Assembly: GCA_947465645.1 (NCBI GenBank)
Contig: CANIBQ010000019.1
Coordinates: 1 to 64,000 of the forward strand
Direction: 5' to 3'
Origin: Acidobacteriota bacterium
GTDB taxonomy: Bacteria; Acidobacteriota; Vicinamibacteria; Vicinamibacterales; UBA2999
Length of the DNA stretch: 64,000 nt
The position numbers and the translations under genes are program-made. The notes below the pieces were generated by a model that saw nothing but the letters and a program-made list of their open reading frames with translations, made no database searches and had not been told where the DNA came from. Shown piece after piece: positions 35,913-44,400 of the stretch (within the stretch, counting starts at the first letter, position 1; each line of letters begins with the position of its first letter).

Positions 35913-36854
35913 CTAACGGGCTGCCGCGGTACCTTGGACCGTCAGTGGCGAATCGATCCGCACGCGGAGCACGGAGCCCTGCGGCAGTTCGACTTCCTTG
36001 CCTTCGGTAGCCGCGATCGTGCCGCCGCCGCCGATCAGGATGCCCGCGATGGCGCCCTTGACGCCGCCGAGAAGGCCGCCGATGATCGCGCCGACGCCGG
36101 CCCCGGCCGCAGTGCGGCCGACCTCACCCTTGATGCCCTCGCCTTCGATGGCCTCCGTCACGGTGCCGCGCATCGGGTACGCCCGGCCGCTGACCGTGAC
36201 CTGGTCGAAGCTGACCGTCATCTTCGACGTCCGATTCGTGCGCGTGCCCTGCTCGACCGCCGTGACGACACCCCGCACGACCGAGCCCATCGGGATGACC
36301 GTCCGGCCATTGACGTTCACGTCGATCAGCGTCGTCGCTTCGAAGCGATCTTCCACCTTGGCGATGCCCGAATCGAGCGTGTTCGAGAGGCGCACGTCGA
36401 TCTCGGTACCCGCCGGGATCTCAACGCCGCCGCGCTGGTTCGCGGCCGTCGAGCCCATGGTGCTGCGCGCCGTCTGCCGACCCGTGGACGGGGTGGACGG
36501 CGCTGCTGAATACGCGCCGGTCGAGTCGCCGCGCGCGCGCGTGCGCAGGTCTTCGATACGATCGCGCGTATCCGCGTACTCGTAACGCGCGAAGTTCTGC
36601 GGATCCTTCCGCAGCTTCACCTTCAGATAAATCACTTCATCACGAAGGTCGTCGAGCTCCGCCTGGAGCTGGCTGGCGCGCGAGCTGTCCCGCCCCCGGA
36701 GCTGCGACACGTCATTACCTGCCTGGTAGACGCTGTCCTGGAGCCGCTGAATGTCCGATTGGGAAACGTTCGAGCCCTGCTGCGCGGCAACCGGCGCCGC
36801 GAGAGTGGCTACGAGCAGAGCCGCGAAAGCGGCGTTGTAGAACTTGCGAGGCAT
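35913..36854 (-). CDS. Secreted protein with coiled-coil and glycine-zipper region
   Basis: The 313-residue protein has a signal peptide (MPRKFYNAAFAALLVATLAAPVAAQ), a charged helical segment (about residues 28-90), a Ser/Thr linker and a beta-rich domain 'VEIPAGTEIDVRLSNTLDSGIAKVEDRFEATTLIDV...GSVVRGVVT'. A glycine zipper follows, 'AAGAGVGAIIGGLLGGVKGAIAGILIGGGGTIA'. The glycine zipper suggests envelope insertion. The function is unknown. ATG 36854 is preceded by ACAGGAGGACGG, which decides the start over 36896. Confidence 0.77.
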   Translation of the reverse strand: MPRKFYNAAFAALLVATLAAPVAAQQGSNVSQSDIQRLQDSVYQAGNDVSQLRGRDSSRASQLQAELDDLRDEVIYLKVKLRKDPQNFARYEYADTRDRIEDLRTRARGDSTGAYSAAPSTPSTGRQTARSTMGSTAANQRGGVEIPAGTEIDVRLSNTLDSGIAKVEDRFEATTLIDVNVNGRTVIPMGSVVRGVVTAVEQGTRTNRTSKMTVSFDQVTVSGRAYPMRGTVTEAIEGEGIKGEVGRTAAGAGVGAIIGGLLGGVKGAIAGILIGGGGTIAATEGKEVELPQGSVLRVRIDSPLTVQGTAAAR

Positions 36855-36922
36855 GCGATCCGTCCTCCTGTGTAGAGCGTGAACAAAGCTATTCACCTGA
36901 GGTGTAGTGCAATTGTCGGGCC

Positions 36923-37019
36923 GCTAGAACGCTTTCCATGTGTACGTAGCGTCCGCCTTCAGGCGGACCGCGTGAGTCCGGCTAAAGCCGGACACTACGT
37001 TCTGATGAAAAACGCTCTA
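36923..37019. repeat. Palindromic repeat with GTCCGGCT core, copy A
   Basis: Two hairpins, GTCCGCCTTCAGGCGGAC and GTCCGGCTAAAGCCGGAC (36976-36993), are nested within a longer imperfect inverted repeat. Positions 36976-37000 match 47133-47157 at 24 of 25 bases. It fills the gap between the glycine-zipper gene and rseP. Confidence 0.75.
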
Positions 37020-38336
37020 GTCACGCCAAGGCATGAGCCCTTCTATCCAACTGATCCGTGTGAGATCGTTGTAGATCACCGTCACCATCAGCATCATCAA
37101 AAGGACAAATCCCGCGAGCAGCATCTTTTCCTTGACCCGCAGGCTGAAGTCGCGCCGGGCGATGCCTTCGAGCGCCATGATGAGGATGTGACCGCCGTCG
37201 AGCACCGGTACGGGCATCAGGTTGAGCAAGCCGAGGTTGAGGCTGATCGAGGCCATCAGCGAGAAGAGCGCGATCCATCCCGCCTGGGCTGATTCCCCTG
37301 AAAGCTGGGCAATGGCGACCGGCCCCATGAGCTGACGCGGTGACGTCGAGCCGACGAACAGGCCGCCGAGTGTCTTGAAGATCAAGCCGCTGAGCTCGAT
37401 GTTGCGTTCCACGCTCAGCTTCAACGCCTCGAGCGGGCCAGGGTTGAACGACTTGCTGGCTTCGCGAGGCGTGATGCCGATCATCCCGCGGTCGCCGCGC
37501 TGCACCGGCGTGACCGTAATCTGCTGCTCCTGGCCGTCACGCCTGATCGTCACGTCGATAGGCTTCCCGGCATTGGGCGCCGTGGCGTCCACGAGCTGGC
37601 GGGCAAAGACAACGCGCTTGCCGTTGACGGCCACGATGACGTCACCCGCGCGGATCCCTGCCTTGTCCGCTGGATCGCCTGGCAGGACGGAGTCGACGAT
37701 CGGATTCACGTCGGGAAGGACGCCGATGTCGCCAATCTCGTATTTCGTCTGCGCGTCGGGGCGGATCGTGACGGTGACCGTCTGGCTGCTGCGCAACAGC
37801 GTCACCGGCACGTCCCGATCGGGACGCGTGCCGATGGCGAGGAACAGGTCGTCCCACGTCTCGATCTCATCGCCATCGACGGTGAGGATCCGATCGCCCC
37901 GCTGGATGCCAACTCCCTCGGCGGGAGATCCAGGCGACACCATGCCGACGATCGGCGGTTCATCCTGGTATGCGGGCACGCTCGCGCCCTGCGCCAGCAC
38001 GATCGCGAGTACTACGACTGCGAGCAGGAGGTTCATGACCGGTCCCATGATCAGGATCTGGAACCGTTCCCACTTCGTCTTCGACAGGAATTCGTCGGGC
38101 TTGCCCGTGCGCGGATCGTCCGGGTTCTCGCCGGCCATCTTCACGTAGCCGCCGAGCGGAATGATGCTGATGCAGTACTCCGTATCCCCGCGCGTAAACT
38201 TGAGGATCTTCGGTCCAAAACCGAGCGAGAACGTCAGCACGCGGACGCCGAGCCTGCGGGCGGCAAGGAAGTGCCCGAGCTCGTGGATAAACACGAGGAC
38301 GCCGAGAACGAACAGAAAAGCCAATAACGTCGTCAA
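37017..38336 (-). CDS. rseP: RIP metalloprotease RseP (site-2 protease)
   Basis: The 439-residue intramembrane zinc protease has the first-helix motif 'FIHELGHFLAARRLGVRV', two PDZ-type domains (about residues 115-285) and the last active-site motif 'NLGLLNLMPVPVLDGGHIL'. It cleaves anti-sigma factors in the envelope stress response and signal-peptide remnants. The start is TTG 38336 with GAGGTCTTCCAG upstream. It is the last gene of the uppS-cdsA-dxr-rseP cluster, 120 bp after dxr. Confidence 0.95.
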   Translation of the reverse strand: MTTLLAFLFVLGVLVFIHELGHFLAARRLGVRVLTFSLGFGPKILKFTRGDTEYCISIIPLGGYVKMAGENPDDPRTGKPDEFLSKTKWERFQILIMGPVMNLLLAVVVLAIVLAQGASVPAYQDEPPIVGMVSPGSPAEGVGIQRGDRILTVDGDEIETWDDLFLAIGTRPDRDVPVTLLRSSQTVTVTIRPDAQTKYEIGDIGVLPDVNPIVDSVLPGDPADKAGIRAGDVIVAVNGKRVVFARQLVDATAPNAGKPIDVTIRRDGQEQQITVTPVQRGDRGMIGITPREASKSFNPGPLEALKLSVERNIELSGLIFKTLGGLFVGSTSPRQLMGPVAIAQLSGESAQAGWIALFSLMASISLNLGLLNLMPVPVLDGGHILIMALEGIARRDFSLRVKEKMLLAGFVLLMMLMVTVIYNDLTRISWIEGLMPWRD

Positions 38337-38456
38337 CTGGAAGACCTCTAGTGGACCGTTCGGACTGATTGAGTACTACTCACAACAAGCCTCCGAGCGC
38401 GGTCGGCGGGCCGCGACAACGGAGCGGCCCGGTGGTAGTTCAGAAGGTACACACCA

Positions 38457-39623
38457 CTAGACCGTCAATTCTAACCCGCGGGCCAACTCACGCGCGTGTT
38501 CGCGCGCCCAGGCGTCGGCGCGCCGGACCTCGTCCAGCGTCAACAGCGGCTCGACCGTGTGCGCGGTCATCGTCTTCTCTATGACGCGTGGGATGGCCAT
38601 AAAGCCGAGCTTGCCCTGCAGGAATAAATCGACAGCCACCTCGTTGGCTGCATTCAGGACCACCGGGAGGGTGCCGCCTGCCCGAAGCGCGCGGTACGCC
38701 AGGCCAAGTGAAGGAAAACGGTCGTGGGACGGGGGGAGGAATTCCAGGCGGGCGGCCCGGGTCAGGTCGAGCGACGGCAGGGCGGCCTCCCAGCGGTCGG
38801 GGTACGAAAAAGCGTACTGAATCGGGAGCCGCATGTCGGTTACGCCAAGCTGTGCAATTACAGAACCGTCGACGAGCTCCACCATCGAGTGGACGATGGA
38901 TTGCGGGTGAATGACGACATCGATCTGATCGGCGGAAACATCGAACAGCCAATGGGCCTCGATCACCTCGAGGCCCTTGTTCATCAGCGTCGCCGAGTCG
39001 ATGGTGATCTTACGGCCCATCTGCCACGTCGGGTGCTGGAGCGCGGCCTCCGGGCCGACGCGCTCGAGTTCAGAGGCCGAGCGCTCGCGAAACGGGCCGC
39101 CTGACGCCGTGAGGATCAGGCGGCGAACCTCGCCGCGGGTCCGCCCGTGCAGGCACTGATGAATGGCGTTGTGCTCGCTGTCGACCGGGAAGATCTCGAC
39201 GCCCCTGCGGCGCGCGGCCGCGGTGACGAGCGCGCCGGCCATGACCAGCACCTCTTTGTTGGCCAGCGCAATCGTCTTGCCTGCCTCGATCGCCGCGAGC
39301 ACCGCTTCGAGACCCGCCGTCCCGGCCGACGCGCACAACACGATGTCGACCGAGGGATGGGTGGCGACGGCTATCAGCCCCTCGGTTCCGGAGCCGACCG
39401 CGCGCGGAACGTTGGAGCACGCCGACCTGAAACGATCGAGCGCGGCATCCGTGGCCATCGCGACGACGTCGGGGCAATACCGGTCGACCTGCTCTGCCAG
39501 AAGCGTCGCATTGTCGCCGGCCGCAAGCGACACGACTTTCAGCCGCGTGGGATGGGCGTCGATGACCGACAGCGCGCTGCGGCCAATCGAGCCGGTCGAT
39601 CCCAGAATGGCGATGCGTTTCAT
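38457..39623 (-). CDS. dxr: 1-deoxy-D-xylulose 5-phosphate reductoisomerase
   Basis: The 388-residue NADPH enzyme of the MEP isoprenoid pathway shows 'ILGSTGSIGRSALSVI', 'LANKEVLVMAGALV', the metal/substrate region 'PVDSEHNAIHQCL' and 'SGGPFRERSASELE'. Its ATG overlaps the cdsA stop (39620-39623, ATGA). Family length is normal. Confidence 0.97.
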   Translation of the reverse strand: MKRIAILGSTGSIGRSALSVIDAHPTRLKVVSLAAGDNATLLAEQVDRYCPDVVAMATDAALDRFRSACSNVPRAVGSGTEGLIAVATHPSVDIVLCASAGTAGLEAVLAAIEAGKTIALANKEVLVMAGALVTAAARRRGVEIFPVDSEHNAIHQCLHGRTRGEVRRLILTASGGPFRERSASELERVGPEAALQHPTWQMGRKITIDSATLMNKGLEVIEAHWLFDVSADQIDVVIHPQSIVHSMVELVDGSVIAQLGVTDMRLPIQYAFSYPDRWEAALPSLDLTRAARLEFLPPSHDRFPSLGLAYRALRAGGTLPVVLNAANEVAVDLFLQGKLGFMAIPRVIEKTMTAHTVEPLLTLDEVRRADAWAREHARELARGLELTV

Positions 39624-40444
39624 GACCGCAAGTACAGATAGTAGGCGGGCACCGCGAAGAGCAGCGCGTCGATCCGGTCGAGCACGCCGCCGTGCCCGGG
39701 AATCAGCGTCGAGCTGTCCTTGAGATTGGCGTCGCGCTTCAGCCGCGATTCGAAGAGATCGCCGCAGATACCAAGGACGACGATCGTGAGGCCGAGAATC
39801 GCCATCGGCGCCGGGGCGAAACCCGGCAGCATGCGCGGCCCTGCGATGGCCATGAAGAGCGTGCCGAAGACGAGTCCGCCGATGGCGCCCTCGATCGTCT
39901 TCTTCGGGCTGATCGTCGGCGCGAGCGGGCGGCGTCCGAATGCCCGGCCGGAATAGTACTGGGCCGTGTCACTCAGCACGACGGTCGCAATCAGGAGGAG
40001 CGTCGCGCCCGGTCCGTTGAGCGCCTGCACGCTCACGAGCATCCCGAGCGGCACGCCGATGTACCAGGGCGCCACAAATCCCCCCGACGCCTGCGCGATC
40101 GTCGCGCCGCCAAAGAGCACCTGCATCACGAGCAGCGCGAAGGCGACCATGACGAGGCCGAGCAGCGTCTGCAGATCCGGCAGCAGCATGTACCAGCAGG
40201 TCACGGCGACCAGAAGGAGGATCGGCGCCTCCGCGGACCGTAAAGGTCTGCGCCGGGGGTTACTCGGCTCGATGCGGCGCGGATCCTCACGGTCCGCGAC
40301 CGGGGCTTTCACGATCCGCAGGTATTCGTGGGCCGCGAGCACGGCCACCAGTGATGCCAGCAGGCGAAGGCCGATGACCGGAAGAAACAGGATTGCCGCG
40401 AGTGCCGCGGCGGCGAGGGCGACCCCGCTGAGGAGTCGCGTCAT
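39620..40444 (-). CDS. cdsA: Phosphatidate cytidylyltransferase
   Basis: The 274-residue membrane enzyme makes CDP-diacylglycerol. The C-terminal signature 'SRLKRDANLKDSSTLIPGHGGVLDRIDALLFA' is complete, preceded by 'VLSDTAQYYSGRAFGRRPLAPTISPKKTIEG'. Residues about 45-75 (DREDPRRIEPSNPRRRP) look repeat-derived: they are encoded by a palindromic repeat at about 40232-40299 that is also found before the glycosyltransferase at 44.4 kb. Confidence 0.94.
   Translation of the reverse strand: MTRLLSGVALAAAALAAILFLPVIGLRLLASLVAVLAAHEYLRIVKAPVADREDPRRIEPSNPRRRPLRSAEAPILLLVAVTCWYMLLPDLQTLLGLVMVAFALLVMQVLFGGATIAQASGGFVAPWYIGVPLGMLVSVQALNGPGATLLLIATVVLSDTAQYYSGRAFGRRPLAPTISPKKTIEGAIGGLVFGTLFMAIAGPRMLPGFAPAPMAILGLTIVVLGICGDLFESRLKRDANLKDSSTLIPGHGGVLDRIDALLFAVPAYYLYLRS
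40271..40299. repeat. Dispersed GGACCGT-type repeat inside cdsA
   Basis: These 29 bp match 44370-44398 in 26 positions. The unit is GATGCGGCGCGG followed by a CCTCACGG/CCTGACGG word and a GTCC word able to pair with GGAC. In cdsA it lies in an N-terminal cytoplasmic segment, so the insertion is in frame. Confidence 0.65.
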
Positions 40445-40451
40445 CGAGAGG

Positions 40452-41270
40452 TCACTGCGCCCCGATCACGGCCGGAGCTGGATTGATTCCGCCGTAGCGC
40501 CGCTCGCGCTTCTGATACGCCAGCACCGCCTCGAGGAGGTGCTGGCGGCGAAAATCGGGCCAGAGCGTTTCGGTGACGTAGATCTCCGCATATGCAATCT
40601 GCCACAACAGGTAGTTGCTCACCCGCATCTCGCCGCTCGTGCGGATCAGCAAGTCGGGATCGGGCTGCCCTGCGGTGTAGAGAAATCCGGCGAAGCGCTC
40701 CTCGTCCAGATCCTCGGGACGCATGCCCGACTCCATCGCGCGCCGCGCCGCGTCGACAATCTCCGCGCGGCCGCCGTAGTTGAGCGCGATGTTGAACAGC
40801 ATGCCGCTATTCTTCGAGGTGCGGTCGATCGCCGTGGTGAGCTCCTCCCGCACGTCGCGGCCGAGCTCCTCCATGCGACCGATGACGCGGAAGCGGATGT
40901 CGTTGGAGAGGAGCGTCTTGAGCTCGGAGCGCAGGTAGCGCTTGAGGAGCAGCATCAGGGTGCTGACCTCGGCCGGCGGGCGCTTCCAGTTTTCGATCGA
41001 GAAGGCGTACAGGGTGAGGACTCTGATCCCGAGCCGCGCGGCGGTTTCGACGGTATCGCGCACGGCCTCGATCCCGGCGCGGTGTCCCTCGACGCGAGGC
41101 AGGTGGCGCTGGGCGGCCCAGCGGCCGTTGCCGTCCATGATGATGGCCACGTGCACCGGCAGCCGGTCGAAATTGACCTGCCGGGCGAGCGCCTCGTCGG
41201 GATGCCCCGATGGGATCGACGTCAGCACCTGCTCAAGCGGCACGTTCCATCGCCTCCAGAATCGATTCAA
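40452..41270 (-). CDS. uppS: Undecaprenyl diphosphate synthase (isoprenyl transferase)
   Basis: The 272-residue cis-prenyltransferase makes the lipid carrier for peptidoglycan and O-antigen. It shows 'HVAIIMDGNGRWAAQRHLPRVEGHRAG', with the catalytic Asp, and 'IRTSGEMRVSNYLLWQIAYAEIYVTETLWPDF'. The N-terminus is about 35 residues longer than minimal family members. The start overlaps the truA stop (ATGA, 41267-41270). Confidence 0.97.
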   Translation of the reverse strand: MNRFWRRWNVPLEQVLTSIPSGHPDEALARQVNFDRLPVHVAIIMDGNGRWAAQRHLPRVEGHRAGIEAVRDTVETAARLGIRVLTLYAFSIENWKRPPAEVSTLMLLLKRYLRSELKTLLSNDIRFRVIGRMEELGRDVREELTTAIDRTSKNSGMLFNIALNYGGRAEIVDAARRAMESGMRPEDLDEERFAGFLYTAGQPDPDLLIRTSGEMRVSNYLLWQIAYAEIYVTETLWPDFRRQHLLEAVLAYQKRERRYGGINPAPAVIGAQ

Positions 41271-42130
41271 TCATAGTCCACCCGGACCAGGAACAGCCCG
41301 TGCGCGGGGGCTGTCGGCCCCGCCTGCGCCCGGCTACCGCCCGCGAGCAGCGCCGCCATCGACCCCGGCTCACGCCGCCCGCGTCCGATCTCGACAAGGG
41401 TGCCGGCGATGGCTCTCACCATGTGGCGGAGGAATCCGTTGCCCGCCACTTCGTACACGATCTGGCGAGCCTCACACCGGGGTCCCCGCCGCGCGTGCGC
41501 GGCGGGGTGGCGTGGCTCGTCCCATTGCATGTCCTGTTGAGACGTCGTCAGTTCGGAACGTGTGATCGTCCGAATCGTCCCTGACGTCTCGCTGCCCGTG
41601 CTCTGAAACACGGCGAAGTCGTGGCTGCCGATGAGCGCGCTCGCAGCCTCCTGCATCGCCGGCACATCGAGCCGCTCGGGCAGATGCCACGCGAATGCGC
41701 GATCGAATGGGCTGGCCACCGGCGACGTATCGAGGACGTACCGATAGGTCTTCGAGCGCGCGCTGAACCGCGCATGAAAGCCAGTCGGCGCGTCCTCCAC
41801 GGCCGTGACGCGCACATCGGGCGGCAGGCTCGCATTGAGGCCCCGGTGAATGGACGCCGCATCGTGCCGGGATGTGACCTCCGCGCTGGCCACCTGGCCG
41901 AGCGCGTGTACGCCGGCATCTGTCCGGCCGGCGCCATGCACCGTGACCGGCGCACCGTCAAACCGCGCGAGCGCCTGCTCGAGCAGCCCCTGGATCGATT
42001 CACCGTCGGCCTGCCGCTGCCACCCGACGAACCGCGTGCCGTCGTACGCGACCGTAAGTTTGAGGATACGGGCTCTCGGCTCTGGGCTTTGGGCTTTGGG
42101 GTCTGGCCTTGGGCGTTCGGGGTTGGCCAA
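41267..42130 (-). CDS. truA: tRNA pseudouridine synthase A
   Basis: The 287-residue enzyme isomerises U38-U40 in tRNA anticodon arms. The catalytic Asp lies in 'GAGRTDAGVHALGQVASAEV'. The only in-frame initiator before 'ILKLTVAYDGTRFVGWQRQ' is TTG 42130, inside a 29-bp repeat arm; a stop precedes it. The first 20 residues are therefore repeat-derived. A second palindrome (41484-41507) inserts the segment 'PRHPAAHARRGPRC' before the conserved 'NGFLRHMVRAIAGTLVEIGRG'. Confidence 0.93.
   Translation of the reverse strand: MANPERPRPDPKAQSPEPRARILKLTVAYDGTRFVGWQRQADGESIQGLLEQALARFDGAPVTVHGAGRTDAGVHALGQVASAEVTSRHDAASIHRGLNASLPPDVRVTAVEDAPTGFHARFSARSKTYRYVLDTSPVASPFDRAFAWHLPERLDVPAMQEAASALIGSHDFAVFQSTGSETSGTIRTITRSELTTSQQDMQWDEPRHPAAHARRGPRCEARQIVYEVAGNGFLRHMVRAIAGTLVEIGRGRREPGSMAALLAGGSRAQAGPTAPAHGLFLVRVDYD
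41484..41507. repeat. Perfect 11-bp palindrome within truA
   Basis: CCCCGCCGCGC and GCGCGGCGGGG are perfect complements around a GT spacer. The element is in frame inside truA, in a position where family members have a short loop. Confidence 0.7.
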
Positions 42131-42155
42131 AGCCTAAAGCCTAGAGCCGAGAGCC
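42071..42155. repeat. Long inverted repeat spanning the pyrE-truA junction
   Basis: Arm 42071-42099 and arm 42127-42155 are 29 bp each and complementary at 27 positions (the other two allow G-U in RNA), with a 27-bp spacer. Words are GGCTCTCGGCTCT then GGGCTTT repeated. The pyrE stop (42141-42143) and the truA TTG start (42128-42130) both lie inside the right arm. A one-arm relative lies at 2685-2716. Confidence 0.85.
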
Positions 42156-42719
42156 TGGTTTGACCACGGGAAGGCCCGCGAGACAGAGCGGACAGGATTC
42201 CGGCTCGTAGGTCGGCAGCGTGACCACCGCGAGTGCGTGGTACGGCACGCCGATACGCTGCTGTCCTCCGCTGCGATCGATGATGGACCCGGCCGCCACC
42301 ACCTCGGCGCCCGCCGCCCGCGCCACCTCGACCGTCTCTTTCGTCGATCCGCCGGTCGTCACGACGTCCTCGACGACGAAGACCTTCTCGCCTGGTGAGA
42401 GCGTGAATCCCCTGCGCAGCGACAACGCGCCGTCCTGGCGCTCCGCGAAGATGGCCCGCACGCCCAGCGCACGGCCGACCTCCTGTCCGACGACGATCCC
42501 GCCGAGGGCGGGTGAGAGCACCACCTGCACGCCGAGGCCGCGGACGCGGTCCGCCAGTGCGGCGCCGCAGATGCCCGCCTCACGCGGATGCTGCAGCACG
42601 AGCGCGCACTGCAGGTAGCCCGAGCTATGCAAGCCCGACGTGAGGCGGAAGTGCCCATCGAGCAGCGCGCCCGCACCGCGAAAGAGATCGAGAATATGGT
42701 CGGCGGATACCGGTGTCAT
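42141..42719 (-). CDS. pyrE: Orotate phosphoribosyltransferase
   Basis: The 192-residue type-I PRTase converts orotate and PRPP to OMP. Blocks are 'LLDGHFRLTSGLHSSGYLQCALVL', 'LSPALGGIVVGQEVGRALGVRAIFAERQDG' and the PRPP site 'VFVVEDVVTTGGSTKE'. A C-terminal 'CPLCLAGLPV' follows. The last residues 'KPGSRL' and the stop are encoded by a dispersed inverted repeat. ATG 42719 fits family starts; an ATG at 42731 would add four residues. Confidence 0.95.
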   Translation of the reverse strand: MTPVSADHILDLFRGAGALLDGHFRLTSGLHSSGYLQCALVLQHPREAGICGAALADRVRGLGVQVVLSPALGGIVVGQEVGRALGVRAIFAERQDGALSLRRGFTLSPGEKVFVVEDVVTTGGSTKETVEVARAAGAEVVAAGSIIDRSGGQQRIGVPYHALAVVTLPTYEPESCPLCLAGLPVVKPGSRL

Positions 42720-42796
42720 GGCAAGGATCATGATACTGCCGCCACCGCGAACATCACCTCGGTCACGGCCGTCCAACACACGTGGAGCCCACAGGT

Positions 42797-44353
42797 ATGC
42801 GTCACAGATTGTCCACCGTCATGAACGTCTGCACGATCGCCGTGCTGACGACCGCCGCCGCTTCGGCGCAGTCGACCCGGCCGCCGACCGAACCGCCGCC
42901 GCAGGTGCGACGGCTGACGGTGGACTCGGCAGTGCGAACGGCGCTCGAGAACAATCTCGGGGTGCAGGCGGCGCGCGTCGATCCGCTCATTCAGGATCTG
43001 GCCGTAGCGGCGGCGAGAGGCGCCTGGGCGCCCAACTTCACCACCACGCTCCAGACGACGAGTTCCGACACGCCCAACAACAGCTTCCTGTCGGGTGCCC
43101 TCGGGTCGAAGACCAGCGACACACGATTGACCACCAACGCAGGCGTCACCCAGCTTCTGCGCTGGGGCGGCGACTACAGCGTGGGATGGGACGGCGCGCG
43201 GTCGACCACGACCAACCTCTTCTCGAACTTCTCACCGCAGCTTCGCTCGTCGCTCGCGTTGAGCTATCGCCAGCCGCTGCTGCGCGGCTTCAGCATCGAC
43301 ACCGCGCGCCAGCAGATGCTCGTGAGCCAGAAGAACCGCGAGATCGCGGACCTGACGCTGCGCCAGGCGATCACGGCCACCTCCCGATCGGTGCGCCACG
43401 CGTACTGGGACCTGGCCTACGCGATCGCGTCGCTCACCGTGCAGCGCCAGTCGCTGGCGCTGGCCGACACGTCCCTGCAGAACACGCGTGCGCGCGTCGA
43501 AATCGGCACCACGCCCCCAATAGACGTCGTCGAGGCCGAAGCCGAACTCGCCACACGTGAAGAGGCCGTCATCATCGCGGCCGCGCAGATCGAGACGGCG
43601 CAGGACACCCTGCGGGCGCTCGTCTACAACCCCTCGATGCCGGACTTCTGGACGATCCGGATCGAGCCCGCCGAGCTGCCCCCATTCCAGGCGGCTCCGG
43701 TGGACGTCGATCTGGCAACGCGGAATGCGCTCGATCGCCGAACGGATCTGCAGCAGACCAGAAAGAACCTGGAGGCGACCGATGTCAACCTGCGGTATTT
43801 CCGCAACCAGGCGCTCCCGGACGTAACCGCAAGCTTCGACTACGGGCTGGCCGGCCTGGGGGGCACGCAGTTCGTCCGCGGCGAGGGCTTCCCGGGGCCG
43901 ATCGTCGGCCAGTCGGTGCGCGGCTTCGGGAGCGTGCTGAGGGATCTGTTTGCCAACGACTTTCCGAGCTGGACCGCCGCGGTGAACGTCAGCTACCCGC
44001 TCGGCTCGAGCCGGCCGGAGGCCGACCTCGCGCGCACCCGGCTGCAGTACAGCCAGGGGCAGACGCAGTTGCGCAACCAGGAGCTTCAGGCCGTCACGCA
44101 GGTGCGTGAGGCGGGCCGCCAGGTGCAGACCAACCAGAAGCGGGTGGAGACGACGCGCACATCGCGTCAGCTCGCGGAGCGGCGGCTCGATGCCGAAGAG
44201 CGCAAGTTCGCCGCCGGAACGACCACCAGCTTCTTCGTCTTCCAGGCGCAGCGGGACCTCGCGCAGGCGCGCAACAACGAGGTCCGCGCGGTGCTCGATT
44301 ACAACCGCTCGATCGTCGATTTCGAGTCGGCGCAGGAAGCACCTCTCAGGTAA
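42797..44353 (+). CDS. TolC-family outer-membrane efflux channel
   Basis: The 518-residue protein has a signal peptide (to 'AAASAQ'), a Pro-rich linker and two repeats of long amphipathic helices with 'VDSAVRTALENNLGVQAARV' and 'LELA'-like features such as 'IGTTPPIDVVEAEAELATREEAVI'. Strands carry the barrel. It should form the outer-membrane tunnel of a tripartite exporter, but no inner-membrane pump or adaptor gene is adjacent. ATG 42797 is preferred; GTG 42782 and ATG 42821 are possible. The downstream CTCTCAGGTAAG is repeated at 44343-44354 and 44359-44370. Confidence 0.9.
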   Translation: MRHRLSTVMNVCTIAVLTTAAASAQSTRPPTEPPPQVRRLTVDSAVRTALENNLGVQAARVDPLIQDLAVAAARGAWAPNFTTTLQTTSSDTPNNSFLSGALGSKTSDTRLTTNAGVTQLLRWGGDYSVGWDGARSTTTNLFSNFSPQLRSSLALSYRQPLLRGFSIDTARQQMLVSQKNREIADLTLRQAITATSRSVRHAYWDLAYAIASLTVQRQSLALADTSLQNTRARVEIGTTPPIDVVEAEAELATREEAVIIAAAQIETAQDTLRALVYNPSMPDFWTIRIEPAELPPFQAAPVDVDLATRNALDRRTDLQQTRKNLEATDVNLRYFRNQALPDVTASFDYGLAGLGGTQFVRGEGFPGPIVGQSVRGFGSVLRDLFANDFPSWTAAVNVSYPLGSSRPEADLARTRLQYSQGQTQLRNQELQAVTQVREAGRQVQTNQKRVETTRTSRQLAERRLDAEERKFAAGTTTSFFVFQAQRDLAQARNNEVRAVLDYNRSIVDFESAQEAPLR

Positions 44354-44369
44354 GGCGTCTCTCAGGTAA

Positions 44370-44398
44370 GATGCGGCGCGGACCCTGACGGTCCCCGA
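44370..44398. repeat. Dispersed GGACCGT-type repeat before glycosyltransferase
   Basis: Second copy of the element described at 40271-40299 (26 of 29 identical). It occupies the short gap before ATG 44401 and begins at the second copy of a 12-bp direct repeat, so it may have arrived with a local duplication. Confidence 0.6.
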
Positions 44399-44400
44399 TT

